Assembly (NCBI GenBank): GCA_048498515.1
Contig: JBEHXV010000015.1
Location: 1 to 64,000 of the forward strand
Direction of reading: 5' to 3'
Origin: UBA4416 sp048498515
GTDB taxonomy: Bacteria; Bacteroidota; Bacteroidia; B-17B0; Aurantibacillaceae
Length of the DNA stretch: 64,000 nucleotides
In this document: piece after piece, positions 35,651 through 43,523 of the stretch
How positions within the stretch are numbered: the first letter of the stretch is position 1
How the letters are laid out: the number at the start of each line of letters is the position of its first letter
Notes under the pieces: generated by a model
Told to the model about the DNA's origin: nothing
The model's database searches: none
Seen by the model: only the letters and a program-made list of their open reading frames with translations
Translations under genes and position numbers: made by a program

Positions 35651-36034
35651 TTAGAATGGTAAATCGTCGTTATCGGCAATGCTGCTGTTAAATACCGGTG
35701 CCGACGTGTTTTCCTGCATTCCTGAATTGCTGTTTTGGGCAGGTGAGCTGCTTTGTGCGCCTACTTTTTCCAAACGCCATGCTTCCAGTGTATTGAAATA
35801 ACGAATACCCTGAGGTCCGTTCCACTCACGACCACGTAAGTTAAACTGTACTTTGATCTCTTCGCCCACATTAAACTGGTCGAGCATGCTGCATTTATCC
35901 TGTGTTACCTGGAAACTTACATATTGAGGGTATGGTGTGCTTAAGTCGGTGGCTAATACGAAATCTCTTTTTTGAAATTTCTCACTCACTTTTTGCGTGT
36001 CGAATTTTAATTTTAACTGTCCTGTTACTTCCAT
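35651..36034 (-). CDS. DUF3127 protein with SSB-like acidic C-terminal tail
   Basis: 127 residues. The N-terminal ~90 residues match DUF3127 ('MEVTGQLKLKFDTQKVSEKFQKRDFVL', 'KCSMLDQFNVGEEIKVQFNLRGREW'), an OB-fold-like domain. Then comes a Ser/Asn/Gln-rich linker and the terminal 'ADNDDLPF'. That ending is the hallmark acidic-hydrophobic tip (D-D-[LI]-P-F) by which single-stranded DNA-binding proteins recruit partners. The combination suggests a ssDNA-binding or SSB-mimicking protein; this is inference, as DUF3127 has no established function. Confidence 0.85.
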   Translation of the reverse strand: MEVTGQLKLKFDTQKVSEKFQKRDFVLATDLSTPYPQYVSFQVTQDKCSMLDQFNVGEEIKVQFNLRGREWNGPQGIRYFNTLEAWRLEKVGAQSSSPAQNSNSGMQENTSAPVFNSSIADNDDLPF

Positions 36035-36191
36035 TGTTATATATATTTACGTTATTGATTTAGGGTTTAGGCTAATGAACAAATTTACAAAAAGGCTCAG
36101 GAATTTGGGAGAAACTTAATTCACAAAACAGGAGACTATTCAACAATTTATCAGTATCATTATTAAAATTTAGCTTCTATAGCGCTAATTT

Positions 36192-36263
36192 TTACTTTTT
36201 TCCTTGATGAGGGCAATTGTGTAGCACACTATTGAGCCAGCAGGTGTGCTACTAAACAAAAAA
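36192..36263 (+). repeat. Modular intergenic repeat, leader type ii only (truncated)
   Basis: Begins ttacttttttccttgatgag, includes the palindrome caattgtgt-agc-acactattg with one mismatch, then a variant of the leader's distal part and 'aaacaaaaaatca'. It ends exactly at the stop codon of the convergent TPR gene (36264), with no core module. Confidence 0.8.
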
Positions 36264-37631
36264 TCAATCTTTTCGGGCCAGTTTGTTCAGGTTCCTGTCA
36301 ATGTATTTTTCGGAGGTAATAAGGGCCCTTTGAATGCGGCGGGCGTAATAAATGCTATCCAGTATCTCTTTTTGTTTTTCTTCAATAATATGCTTTTGCT
36401 GTGTGATCTCGACATTGATCTTTTGTTTTTGTAAAAAACTGCGGTACACATAGACTGCAAAAGCAATTACCAGTACCAGGATCCCGCAGATGCTCCAGAT
36501 GACAACCTGCTGTTTATTGCTTTCGGCCCTGGTTACGGCTTCTTTTTTTTCCTGTTCCAGTTTGGCAGCAGCCTCTTTTTTATCAAACTCGTACTGCATC
36601 TGGGCCTGGGTTATTTTTTTGGTGTTTTCCTCATTGTTCAAACTGTCGCGGTAGGTAATAAACAACTTATAATCCTCCAATGCTTCGTTGTAATTACCGG
36701 TAAGCGAGTTCAGCTCGGCCAATCCCTGGTAAGCTTCCTTCATTCCTTCTTTGGAGCCCGTTTGCCGGCACATCTCAAGCCCTTTTAACAAATACGTTTT
36801 TGCTTCAGGGTATTTTTTAAGTTGTATGTGCAGGCTTCCCAGGTTCACATTAATATTGGCAACGCTTTGAAAAAGCTCCAGCTCTTCCATGATGCTTTTG
36901 GCCGAAAGGTAATTTTTAAGGGCAAGGTCAAAATAAATACCGGCGCTATCCGCTTTCCCTTTTTTTCTGAGCTCTGTTCCCAGGTCGTAATACACTACTC
37001 CAATGTTTGAATAGGTATCGGCAAGGCTGCTTTTATCGCCGCTGTTTTTTCTTATTTCCAACGCCAGAAAATGCTGTGCGAGGGACTCCGTGTACCTTTC
37101 CTGGAAATAATAAATGAGCGCGCGAATGTTGTAAGTATAGCCCATGTAAGCTTTATTCCCCGAATTTTTACAAAGAATGAGGGCTTTATTGATGTTGATG
37201 AGCGCGTCGGTATAGTTTTTCTCATCCATGTAAATAATGGCAATGTTAATGTAAGTGGCTGCCACATGTTCCTGGTCGTGAATGGCCTCCCAACCTTTTA
37301 AAGATGAAAACAGGTTATTAATGGCCTCGGTATAGTTGCCCTGCACTTCCTTCACCATTCCAAGGTTATTATAAGAACCGGCAATACCCTTTCCGTAATT
37401 AGATCTTTGACTCAAATCCAATGCCTGGTTGTAGTAATTGATGGCTTCGGGATAATTGCCCTGCTCGTAATACATCTGGCCTATCTCGTTAGCCAGGTCA
37501 CTCCTTAACGAATCAACGGTTGTTTTTTGGAAAACAGCTTTCAACGAATCGAGTGCACGCTCCTGGGCATGGAGCGCCAACTGAAAAACGATCAGCATGA
37601 AAAAGAGAATATGTTTGCCGTAGTTTTTCAA
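36264..37631 (-). CDS. TPR/transmembrane/coiled-coil sensor-like protein C
   Basis: 455 residues: signal peptide (MKNYGKHILFFMLIVFQLALHAQ), about seven TPRs (residues 35-320), a Lys/Glu coiled coil, one TM segment ('VVIWSICGILVLVIAFAVYVY', about 375-395) and a cytoplasmic coiled coil ending 'YARRIQRALITSEKYIDRNLNKLARKD'. The IQRALxxSE helix normally leads directly into a SpoIIE phosphatase domain, but the protein stops there. The start codon is TTG, immediately after the phosphatase TAA (TAATTG), so translation is probably coupled. Fourth and last gene of the operon. Proposed role: periplasmic sensing subunit for the separate phosphatase (inference). Confidence 0.87.
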   Translation of the reverse strand: MKNYGKHILFFMLIVFQLALHAQERALDSLKAVFQKTTVDSLRSDLANEIGQMYYEQGNYPEAINYYNQALDLSQRSNYGKGIAGSYNNLGMVKEVQGNYTEAINNLFSSLKGWEAIHDQEHVAATYINIAIIYMDEKNYTDALININKALILCKNSGNKAYMGYTYNIRALIYYFQERYTESLAQHFLALEIRKNSGDKSSLADTYSNIGVVYYDLGTELRKKGKADSAGIYFDLALKNYLSAKSIMEELELFQSVANINVNLGSLHIQLKKYPEAKTYLLKGLEMCRQTGSKEGMKEAYQGLAELNSLTGNYNEALEDYKLFITYRDSLNNEENTKKITQAQMQYEFDKKEAAAKLEQEKKEAVTRAESNKQQVVIWSICGILVLVIAFAVYVYRSFLQKQKINVEITQQKHIIEEKQKEILDSIYYARRIQRALITSEKYIDRNLNKLARKD

Positions 37632-38339
37632 TTATATCCTTATTCCTATCAATAAAACATCATCCACCTGTTCCAGGTTTCCTTTCCATTCTTCAAACTT
37701 TTTATCAAGGATCTCTTTTTGTTCTTCCATTGGCAATTGGTAATTAGCAATCAGTAATTCTTCCAATGGTTTGTATTTGAATTTTTTTCCTTTAGGTCCG
37801 CCAAACTGGTCGGCATAGCCATCGGTTAAGGAATACACCACATCACCTTTTTGCAGCTCCACCTTTCTTAGCGTAAACGGTTTCATATCGTTGTACTTGC
37901 CAACCGGCATTTTATCGGCCGGACAGGAGATCAGCTCACCATTCCTGACGATATAAAAACCATTATTGGCTGCCGCGTATTCCAGGATGTTGTTGGTAAA
38001 ATCAAAAACGCTTAAGATGCAATCCATCCCATCCTTCGATTCTTCTTCGCTGCCTTCGGGATTTAAGGAAGTAATGATCTCTTCCCTGATATGATCGAGT
38101 ACGAGGTTAGGACTGGCTATGTTTTTTTCGATGATGGATTCGTTCAGGTACGAAATGTTCAACATGCTCATGAACGCGCCGGGTACACCATGGCCTGTAC
38201 AGTCGGCCGTGCACAGGTAAAATTTTTCCACCGCACTGCCAGGGTGCTGGTGCGCCAGGGCATAATAAAAATCGCCACTCACAATATCCTTAGGTTTATA
38301 AAGGATAAAGAACTTCCTGTTTTTAAAGTTTGCTTCCAT
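37632..38339 (-). CDS. Stand-alone SpoIIE-type PP2C serine/threonine phosphatase
   Basis: A 235-residue cytoplasmic phosphatase of the SpoIIE/RsbU group. It starts directly at the catalytic core: 'FILYKPKDIVSGDFYYA' with metal Asp23, 'LCTADCTGHGVPGAFMSML' with Asp46, 'VVYSLTDGYADQFGG', and the final 'QVDDVLLIGIRI' with Asp226/227. All metal ligands are present. It lacks the N-terminal 'IQxxLL' switch helix of the family, which instead ends the upstream TPR protein. On the minus strand the preceding frame reads ...Lys-Lys-TAA-TAA-Thr-Met(start), so sensor B and phosphatase share a frame, separated only by two stop codons and one codon. Such enzymes usually dephosphorylate STAS anti-sigma-antagonists. 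Confidence 0.92.
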   Translation of the reverse strand: MEANFKNRKFFILYKPKDIVSGDFYYALAHQHPGSAVEKFYLCTADCTGHGVPGAFMSMLNISYLNESIIEKNIASPNLVLDHIREEIITSLNPEGSEEESKDGMDCILSVFDFTNNILEYAAANNGFYIVRNGELISCPADKMPVGKYNDMKPFTLRKVELQKGDVVYSLTDGYADQFGGPKGKKFKYKPLEELLIANYQLPMEEQKEILDKKFEEWKGNLEQVDDVLLIGIRI

Positions 38340-38345
38340 AGTTTA

Positions 38346-39683
38346 TTATTTCTTGTCAATGAGTTTATCCAGGTTCCTTTCAATGTATTTCTCTGAGGTG
38401 AGCAAAGCTGTTTGGATCCGCTTGGCATACTGGATGCTGTCGAGGATCTCTTTTTGCTTTTCTTCAATAATGTGTTTTTGCTTCGTTACCTCTATGTTGG
38501 CTTTTTGTTTTTGCAGGTAGCTACGGTAAACAAACATTGCAAAACCAAGCACCAGTAACAGTGCCCCGCAAATGCTCCAGATAATGGCCTGTTGCTTTTT
38601 ACTTTCGGCAGCGGCAATGGCTTCTCTTTTTTCTTCCTCCAGTTTGGTAGCCGCTTCTTTTTTCTCAAATTCATAGTTCATTTCCAGGCGCACCGTTGCT
38701 TTTATGTTCTCCTCGTTTTGCAGGCTGTCTCTTGCCGATACGAATGTTTTGTAATGGGCAAATGCCTTGTCGTAAACCCGGGTAGCGTTATAAGTCTCAT
38801 ATAAGGCATAGTTGGCATCCCGTATCCCTTCAAGGTCTTTTATTTCACCAGCAATAGCCAAACTTTTGAGCTGGTATTTCTCGGCTTGCTTATAATCCTT
38901 CGCCACAAAGTATACATCGGCCATGTTAAAATAGGAAATGGCTACATTGCTTTTATTATCCATCTCTTCGTAAATGTGCAGGGCCTCTGTGAAACACGTT
39001 AAGGCTTTTTCCGTTTCGTTCTTACTTCCGTATGCATTGCCAATATTCGTCAATGCATTGGCCTCTCCTTCCTTGTCGCCGGCCGAGCGCATGAGCGATA
39101 ATGCCTTAAGCTGGTATTCAAGGGCAATATCAGGCTTTTCCATTTCGTAATAAATATTGCCAATATTGCTCAGGGAATTTGCTACTGCCCTGTCGTTACC
39201 CGCTTTGGTAGGATAAAGTGATCCTTCCCTTAGTTTTAGCGCCCGCAGTTGGTAATCCAGGGCTTTATCGTGAGAGCTCTGATGCCAATAGATGTTGCCA
39301 ATATTGCTGTAGGCATTGGCAATGTCTCTTTTCGAATCCAGCTCTTCCGAAACTTTCAGGGCATTAAACTGGCATTCGAGCGCCTTTGAATAATTACCTT
39401 TGTACAGTTCAATAATTCCCTGGTTGCCATGCGCGCCAATCAATCCCCTTTTATAATTCAGTTTCAGGCAAAGCGCTTTCGCTTCTTCGGTATATTTTAA
39501 GGCTTCCGAAAACTCACCCATGCTTTTTAAATCCCACGACAACAGGTTCAGGGTCTTCACCTTATTGGTATCGTCTGGCGCGCCGGCAATCGCTTTTTTC
39601 AAAGAGTCTGTTTCATGGTCTTGCGATAACAGGTTATAAAAGCTGAACAGCAAAAACAGGTATGCAAGGTGTTTTCTTTTCAT
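38346..39683 (-). CDS. TPR/transmembrane/coiled-coil sensor-like protein B
   Basis: 445 residues: signal peptide (about 1-20), about seven TPRs with the N-I-G-N-I-Y pattern, a Lys/Glu-rich coiled coil, a TM segment ('IIWSICGALLLVLGFAMFVY'), then 'EVTKQKHIIEEKQKEILDSI' and the terminal helix 'AKRIQTALLTSEKYIERNL', ending DKLIDKK. It ends in two consecutive TAA codons in frame with the downstream phosphatase, so an ancestral fusion would have read straight through. The topology places TPRs in the periplasm and the terminal helix in the cytoplasm. Starts 4 bp after sensor A. Confidence 0.87.
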   Translation of the reverse strand: MKRKHLAYLFLLFSFYNLLSQDHETDSLKKAIAGAPDDTNKVKTLNLLSWDLKSMGEFSEALKYTEEAKALCLKLNYKRGLIGAHGNQGIIELYKGNYSKALECQFNALKVSEELDSKRDIANAYSNIGNIYWHQSSHDKALDYQLRALKLREGSLYPTKAGNDRAVANSLSNIGNIYYEMEKPDIALEYQLKALSLMRSAGDKEGEANALTNIGNAYGSKNETEKALTCFTEALHIYEEMDNKSNVAISYFNMADVYFVAKDYKQAEKYQLKSLAIAGEIKDLEGIRDANYALYETYNATRVYDKAFAHYKTFVSARDSLQNEENIKATVRLEMNYEFEKKEAATKLEEEKREAIAAAESKKQQAIIWSICGALLLVLGFAMFVYRSYLQKQKANIEVTKQKHIIEEKQKEILDSIQYAKRIQTALLTSEKYIERNLDKLIDKK

Positions 39684-39687
39684 CCGA

Positions 39688-41160
39688 TCATGATTTGTTC
39701 AACCTGTTCAGCACTTTATCAATATACGTTTCAGAAGTAAGCAGGGCCGTTTGGATGCGCTTGGCATAATGAATGCTATCCACAATTTCTTTTTGTTTTT
39801 CTTCGATGATCTCCTTTTGCTTGGTGATCTCTACATTGGCTTTTTGTTTTTGAAGGTAGATCCTGTAAGCATAAACAGAAAAACAAACGGCCAGGCACAG
39901 CATGCCTCCTACAGACCAAATGATGATTTGTTTCTTTTTACTCTCCGCTTTTGAGATGGCTTCTTTTTTCTCCTGTTCCAATCTTGCCGTGGCCTCTTTC
40001 TTTTCAAACTCATAGTTCATTTGGGCCCTGGTGGTTTCTTTGGTGGTTTCCTCGTTGTTTACACTGTCGTTATATGCCACAAACAGTTTATAATTTTCCA
40101 GGGCTTGTTTTTTATCGCCGGTCCGGTCGTGGTAATTATACATGGCTTCGTAGGCATCACGCATCAGGTCCAGTTCCCCGGTTTCCTTTGCCAATTGGAA
40201 TCCTTTAAAAATATACGGCTTTGCCTTAGCATAATCTTTCATGGCAACATAGGTATCGCCAATTGAAATATTTGAAAAAGCGATCCCTGAAATGTCTTCC
40301 AGTTCCTGCATTTCTTTCAGCGCTTTTTCATAGGCTTCTATTGCCTCATTGGCCTGGCCTTTGTAATAATAGATGTTCCCAATATTGTTATAGGTATCGG
40401 CTATGTTTTGCTTATCCCCAAACTCTTCCATAATCTTCATGTAAGACACATACATTTCGAGGGCTTTATCGTAGTATTTTTTCGCGGTGTAAATTCCCGC
40501 AATATTGTTGTAGGTGCCGGCAAGGCTGTACCTGTCGTCGAGCTCCTTAAATAACAGCAGCGACTTGTTATAATAGTTCATGGCCTCGTCCGCATTGCGG
40601 ATCATGGAATACACATTACCAATGGAAACAAGCGAAAAAGCAATGCCTTTTTTATCGCCTACTTCTTCCCTGAGCTTGAGTGCCGCAAAAAATTGCCGCT
40701 GGGCCTCGGTATAATTTCCCTGTCCGTAATACACATTCCCTATATTCCCATAAGCGGTAGCCTGGCCTTTTTTATCATATACATCCTGGCTTATTTGTAA
40801 CGATTTATGGAAGACTGAAATAGCCGAAGGATAATTACCTACATTGGTATACACCAATCCTTTTAGATTATACGATGCGGCTAATGTCCGTTGTACCGAA
40901 TTATAAATGGCAGGCTGGCTTTGCCCGGATAATTTACCGGCCAACAGGGTAGCTTTTTCGGCATACACCATGGCGCTATCGTATTCGCCGGTCATGAACA
41001 GCTGGCGCGATAATATATTGAGGTTAATGATACGGCTTGTATCTTCTGTTCCGTTTTGGGTAATCTTTTTAAGGGAATCGATAGCCGGGGTTTGAGCAAA
41101 ACCAAAATGGAGTGCACATAACAGCACAACTAACAATGCATACCTGCCAACCTTAATCAT
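39688..41160 (-). CDS. TPR/transmembrane/coiled-coil sensor-like protein A
   Basis: 490 residues, first gene of the operon. Signal peptide (MIKVGRYALLVVLLCALHFGFAQ), about eight TPRs ('AYGNIGNVYYGQGNYTEAQRQF' type), a coiled coil ('EATARLEQEKKEAISKAESKKK'), a TM segment ('IIIWSVGGMLCLAVCFSVYAY'), and the cytoplasmic helix 'AKRIQTALLTSETYIDKVL' ending at NRLNKS. The C-terminal ~100 residues are nearly superimposable on sensors B and C, while TPR regions diverge, as expected if they read different inputs but contact one partner. Confidence 0.87.
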   Translation of the reverse strand: MIKVGRYALLVVLLCALHFGFAQTPAIDSLKKITQNGTEDTSRIINLNILSRQLFMTGEYDSAMVYAEKATLLAGKLSGQSQPAIYNSVQRTLAASYNLKGLVYTNVGNYPSAISVFHKSLQISQDVYDKKGQATAYGNIGNVYYGQGNYTEAQRQFFAALKLREEVGDKKGIAFSLVSIGNVYSMIRNADEAMNYYNKSLLLFKELDDRYSLAGTYNNIAGIYTAKKYYDKALEMYVSYMKIMEEFGDKQNIADTYNNIGNIYYYKGQANEAIEAYEKALKEMQELEDISGIAFSNISIGDTYVAMKDYAKAKPYIFKGFQLAKETGELDLMRDAYEAMYNYHDRTGDKKQALENYKLFVAYNDSVNNEETTKETTRAQMNYEFEKKEATARLEQEKKEAISKAESKKKQIIIWSVGGMLCLAVCFSVYAYRIYLQKQKANVEITKQKEIIEEKQKEIVDSIHYAKRIQTALLTSETYIDKVLNRLNKS

Positions 41161-41234
41161 TAACCCAATTTACAATTTATTCCTTAATTGCAAGGAAAAG
41201 GGTTATTAAAAATGAATTAACAGGAAAAAAACAC

Positions 41235-41267
41235 AAAAAACCTGTTAGTTTAACTAACAGGTTTTTT
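41235..41267. terminator. Strong bidirectional hairpin terminator
   Basis: aaaaaacctgttagtt pairs perfectly with aactaacaggtttttt (16-bp arms, 1-base centre). It lies upstream of the TPR/phosphatase operon and downstream of the nitroreductase gene on the same strand, isolating the operon from read-through. Confidence 0.9.
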
Positions 41268-41276
41268 ATTTATTAA

Positions 41277-41495
41277 GTTACTTTTTTCCTTGATGAGGGC
41301 AATTGTGTAGTACACAATTGAGCCGGGATGTGCGTAGCGTAAGCAAAAAAGTCAAGTCAAAACGATCGCAGCCCGCTCTTTCGATTCTTAAGATTCGCTA
41401 CTGAAAAACACTAAAGGTTTTTCAGGCTCATCTAAAGAATCAAAATTCACAGCTCACCGCCTCCGCGTTTTGACCGGCCTACGCGCTGCATTATA
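41277..41495 (+). repeat. Modular intergenic repeat, leader type ii, core type A
   Basis: Order: ttacttttttccttgatgag, palindrome caattgtgt-agt-acacaattg, then 'agcaaaaaagtcaagtc', hairpin ctgaaaaac-actaaag-gtttttcag (41402-41426), 'attcacagctcaccgcctcc', 'gcgttttgac' (which can pair with the earlier gtcaaaacg), and the end motif cctacgcgctgcattataa. Together with the terminator it fills the 41161-41527 gap; no gene is present. Confidence 0.88.
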
Positions 41496-41527
41496 ATTAA
41501 ATTTATGGCAATACAGCATCATTAAGC

Positions 41528-42160
41528 TTAATTAAAATTAACTACAAAGCTTTCTTCGTTTTGTCTTACTTTTTTAAGCTTCGCCAGCCAGTCGTTGGCT
41601 TCGTCCCTGTAACCCAAAGGTAATAAGGCAACACTTCTTAATCCTTTTTCGTTCAAGTTTAGGAGTTTGTCCAGTTCAGCAGGATTAAAACCTTCCATAG
41701 GCGTTGAGTCTACTTTTTCTACTGCGGCCGCGGCTAAAGCCATTCCAAAGCCAATGTAACTTTGGCGTGCGGCGTACTGAAAATTCTCTTCGGCCGATTT
41801 TGCAGTGAACATTCCTACCAGCCTGTCCTTAAAGTCATTCATGGCATCAACCGGCATACCACGTTGGGTGGCAGTGCGGGCCATATTTTCTTCTATCCGT
41901 TCTTTGGTAATGTTATCCCAAGCCGCAAATATGAGCAAGTGCGAACTATCCACCATTTGCGACTGGTTATTGGCAATGGGTAAAATTTGTTTTTTCAGTT
42001 CAGGGTTTGTCACCACAATCACCGAGAAAGGCTGAATACCGGCCGAAGTTGGCGCTAGCCTGGCGGCTTCAACAATACGATTCACTTTTTCCTGCGGTAC
42101 TGTTTGTCCGTTCATTTTTTTGGTGGCGTAGCGCCAGTTGAGTGCTTCTATGAGTTCCAT
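41528..42160 (-). CDS. Nitroreductase-family NAD(P)H-dependent oxidoreductase
   Basis: A 210-residue flavoprotein of the NfsB-like group. 'ALNWRYATKKMNG' gives the N-terminal FMN-phosphate binding Arg and Lys. Also seen are 'RLAPTSAGIQPFSVIVV', the dimer-core 'ARQSYIGFGMALAAAAVEKVDSTPMEGF', and the C-terminal 'GLRSVALLPLGYRDEANDWLAKLKKVR'. It reduces quinones, nitroaromatics or related compounds. Its neighbours are a DsbA-like oxidoreductase 41 bp upstream on the same strand and a divergent HxlR regulator, a frequent redox or electrophile-stress arrangement. Confidence 0.93.
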   Translation of the reverse strand: MELIEALNWRYATKKMNGQTVPQEKVNRIVEAARLAPTSAGIQPFSVIVVTNPELKKQILPIANNQSQMVDSSHLLIFAAWDNITKERIEENMARTATQRGMPVDAMNDFKDRLVGMFTAKSAEENFQYAARQSYIGFGMALAAAAVEKVDSTPMEGFNPAELDKLLNLNEKGLRSVALLPLGYRDEANDWLAKLKKVRQNEESFVVNFN

Positions 42161-42201
42161 AATGTTTTTTGTTTTGAGTTTAAAGTTGATGTTGTTATAT
42201 A

Positions 42202-42900
42202 TTAATCACAATTCCCGTCAATGGAGCAGCTTCCTCCATCAGCGGAAAGTTTATTATTTTCAGTACCCGATTCGTCCCATGCTTTGTTGAGTGCCCCCAG
42301 GAACACCTCGCTCGGTTGCGCGCCCGAAACAGCATATTTCCGATCGATCACAAAAAAGGGAACGCCCCTTACACCTACCTGTTGTGCTTCCATAATATCT
42401 TGTTCTACCGCATCAGCGTATAAGCCACTGTTTAGTACTTCTTCTATTTCCGATGCGTTTAAACCAATTCCGGTTCCCAGTTGAATAAGGGCTTCACGAT
42501 CGTCTATATTTTTTCCTTCTGTAAAATAGGCTTTGAACAAGGCTTCTTCCATAGCATCTCCCAGATTGTATTTTTTAGCCAGGTGCGATACACGGTGCGC
42601 GTTGAATGAATTGGCGACTACCGCTTTGTCAAAATCATAATTCAAACCCACCTCCTTTGCCATGTTTATAACTTGCTGGCTTACCTGTTTGGCATATTCT
42701 ACAGTCCAGCCCTTGCGCTCGGCCAGGTAGTGATGCGTGTTCTTACCGGGTTGTGTTTTCATCTCAGGATCAAGCTGGAAACTTTTCCAGGTGATCTCCA
42801 CCTTATCTTTGTTATCAAATTGCTGCAGGGCATGTTCGAATTTGCGTTTTCCTATATAACAGAAGGGACACATCACGTCGCTCCAAATCTCTACTTTCAT
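42202..42900 (-). CDS. DsbA-family (FrnE-like) oxidoreductase
   Basis: A 232-residue cytoplasmic thioredoxin-fold protein without signal peptide. The active site is 'MKVEIWSDVMCPFCYIGKRKFE' with CPFC at about 11-14. A helical insertion follows, with the cis-Pro segment 'VRGVPFFVIDRKYAVSGAQ', and a Cys-rich tail ('GGSCSIDGNC'). FrnE-type proteins act as cytosolic disulfide isomerases or in polyketide and xenobiotic metabolism. Transcribed away from an HxlR regulator and followed by the nitroreductase; together they look like a redox-stress operon controlled by that regulator (inference). Confidence 0.9.
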   Translation of the reverse strand: MKVEIWSDVMCPFCYIGKRKFEHALQQFDNKDKVEITWKSFQLDPEMKTQPGKNTHHYLAERKGWTVEYAKQVSQQVINMAKEVGLNYDFDKAVVANSFNAHRVSHLAKKYNLGDAMEEALFKAYFTEGKNIDDREALIQLGTGIGLNASEIEEVLNSGLYADAVEQDIMEAQQVGVRGVPFFVIDRKYAVSGAQPSEVFLGALNKAWDESGTENNKLSADGGSCSIDGNCD

Positions 42901-42929
42901 ATTCGTTTGATTTAAAATTACGGAACAAA

Positions 42930-42993
42930 GGTACCGGTATTTGGTATCAAATGGTTACTGATATACTTTTGTATACCAGTATACTTTAGTAAA
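42930..42993. promoter_or_regulatory. Candidate HxlR operator in the divergent promoter region
   Basis: The gap between the DsbA-like and HxlR genes contains the imperfect palindrome gtata-ccag-tatac (42971-42984), flanked by tatactttt and tatacttta direct repeats about 19 bp apart, and an outer pair ggttactgata and gtaaacc. TAATTTTG (43022-43029) is a -7-like box for hxlR, only 6 bases from its ATG. Regulators of this family commonly bind such sites next to their own genes. Confidence 0.5.
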
Positions 42994-43035
42994 CCAATAG
43001 GAAAGACAGGGAAATAAATTGTAATTTTGACCTAA

Positions 43036-43407
43036 ATGAACACCATGATATCCAAGATCCCGAAAGAGAACCTGAACAAGGAAGCCTGCACCAAAAGCAT
43101 GCTACCCATACAGGACGCGCTTTACATATTGAGCGGCAAATGGAAACTCCCCATCATTGTCGCGCTAAAACACGGCCACAAGCGTTTTAAGGAACTCAAC
43201 CGCGAAATAGGCGGCATTACCGCTAAAATGCTCTCCAAAGAATTAAAGGAACTTGAAATGAACGAACTGGTAAAGCGTACGGTTTATGATACCATACCGG
43301 TAAGCGTGGAGTATGAACTCACCAGCTATGGCGATACGCTTGACCCGGTAATTATGGCGCTGAGGGATTGGGGAACCAAGCACAGGAAACGCATTGCGGG
43401 GAAATAA
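43036..43407 (+). CDS. HxlR-family winged-helix transcriptional regulator
   Basis: A 123-residue regulator. The HxlR domain runs from about 25 to 115: 'QDALYILSGKWKLPIIVAL' (helix 1), 'HGHKRFKELNREIGGITAKMLSKELKELEMNELVKRT' (HTH), and the wing 'YDTIPVSVEYELTSYGDTLDPVIMALRDWG'. An N-terminal Cys ('KEACTKSM', about residue 18) corresponds to the redox- or electrophile-sensing Cys of HxlR members such as HypR/QorR. The divergent genes encode oxidoreductases, supporting a role in thiol or quinone stress (inference). Confidence 0.92.
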   Translation: MNTMISKIPKENLNKEACTKSMLPIQDALYILSGKWKLPIIVALKHGHKRFKELNREIGGITAKMLSKELKELEMNELVKRTVYDTIPVSVEYELTSYGDTLDPVIMALRDWGTKHRKRIAGK

Positions 43408-43427
43408 TTTTCAATAATATTGAAGAG

Positions 43428-43504
43428 TCTGTCAGTTCTAGCGGAGTCGAGAACCAGAAAGAACGATTAAGAACTCTTCTCGACTCCGCTCGAAGTGACA
43501 AAAC
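43428..43504. repeat. Palindromic intergenic repeat (cagttctagcggagtcgagaa type)
   Basis: gtctgtcagttctagcggag and tcgagaaccagaaa pair with ttctcgactccgctcgaagt around a central a/g-rich loop. Lies between convergent genes. Confidence 0.8.
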
Positions 43505-43523
43505 AGTATCATTTACCTTTTGC

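Noticed and set aside
38331..38351. Sensor B/phosphatase boundary as a frameshift error
   Set aside because: The two genes are in the same frame with two consecutive stop codons; a single indel would not produce this. A substitution error would have to hit twice.
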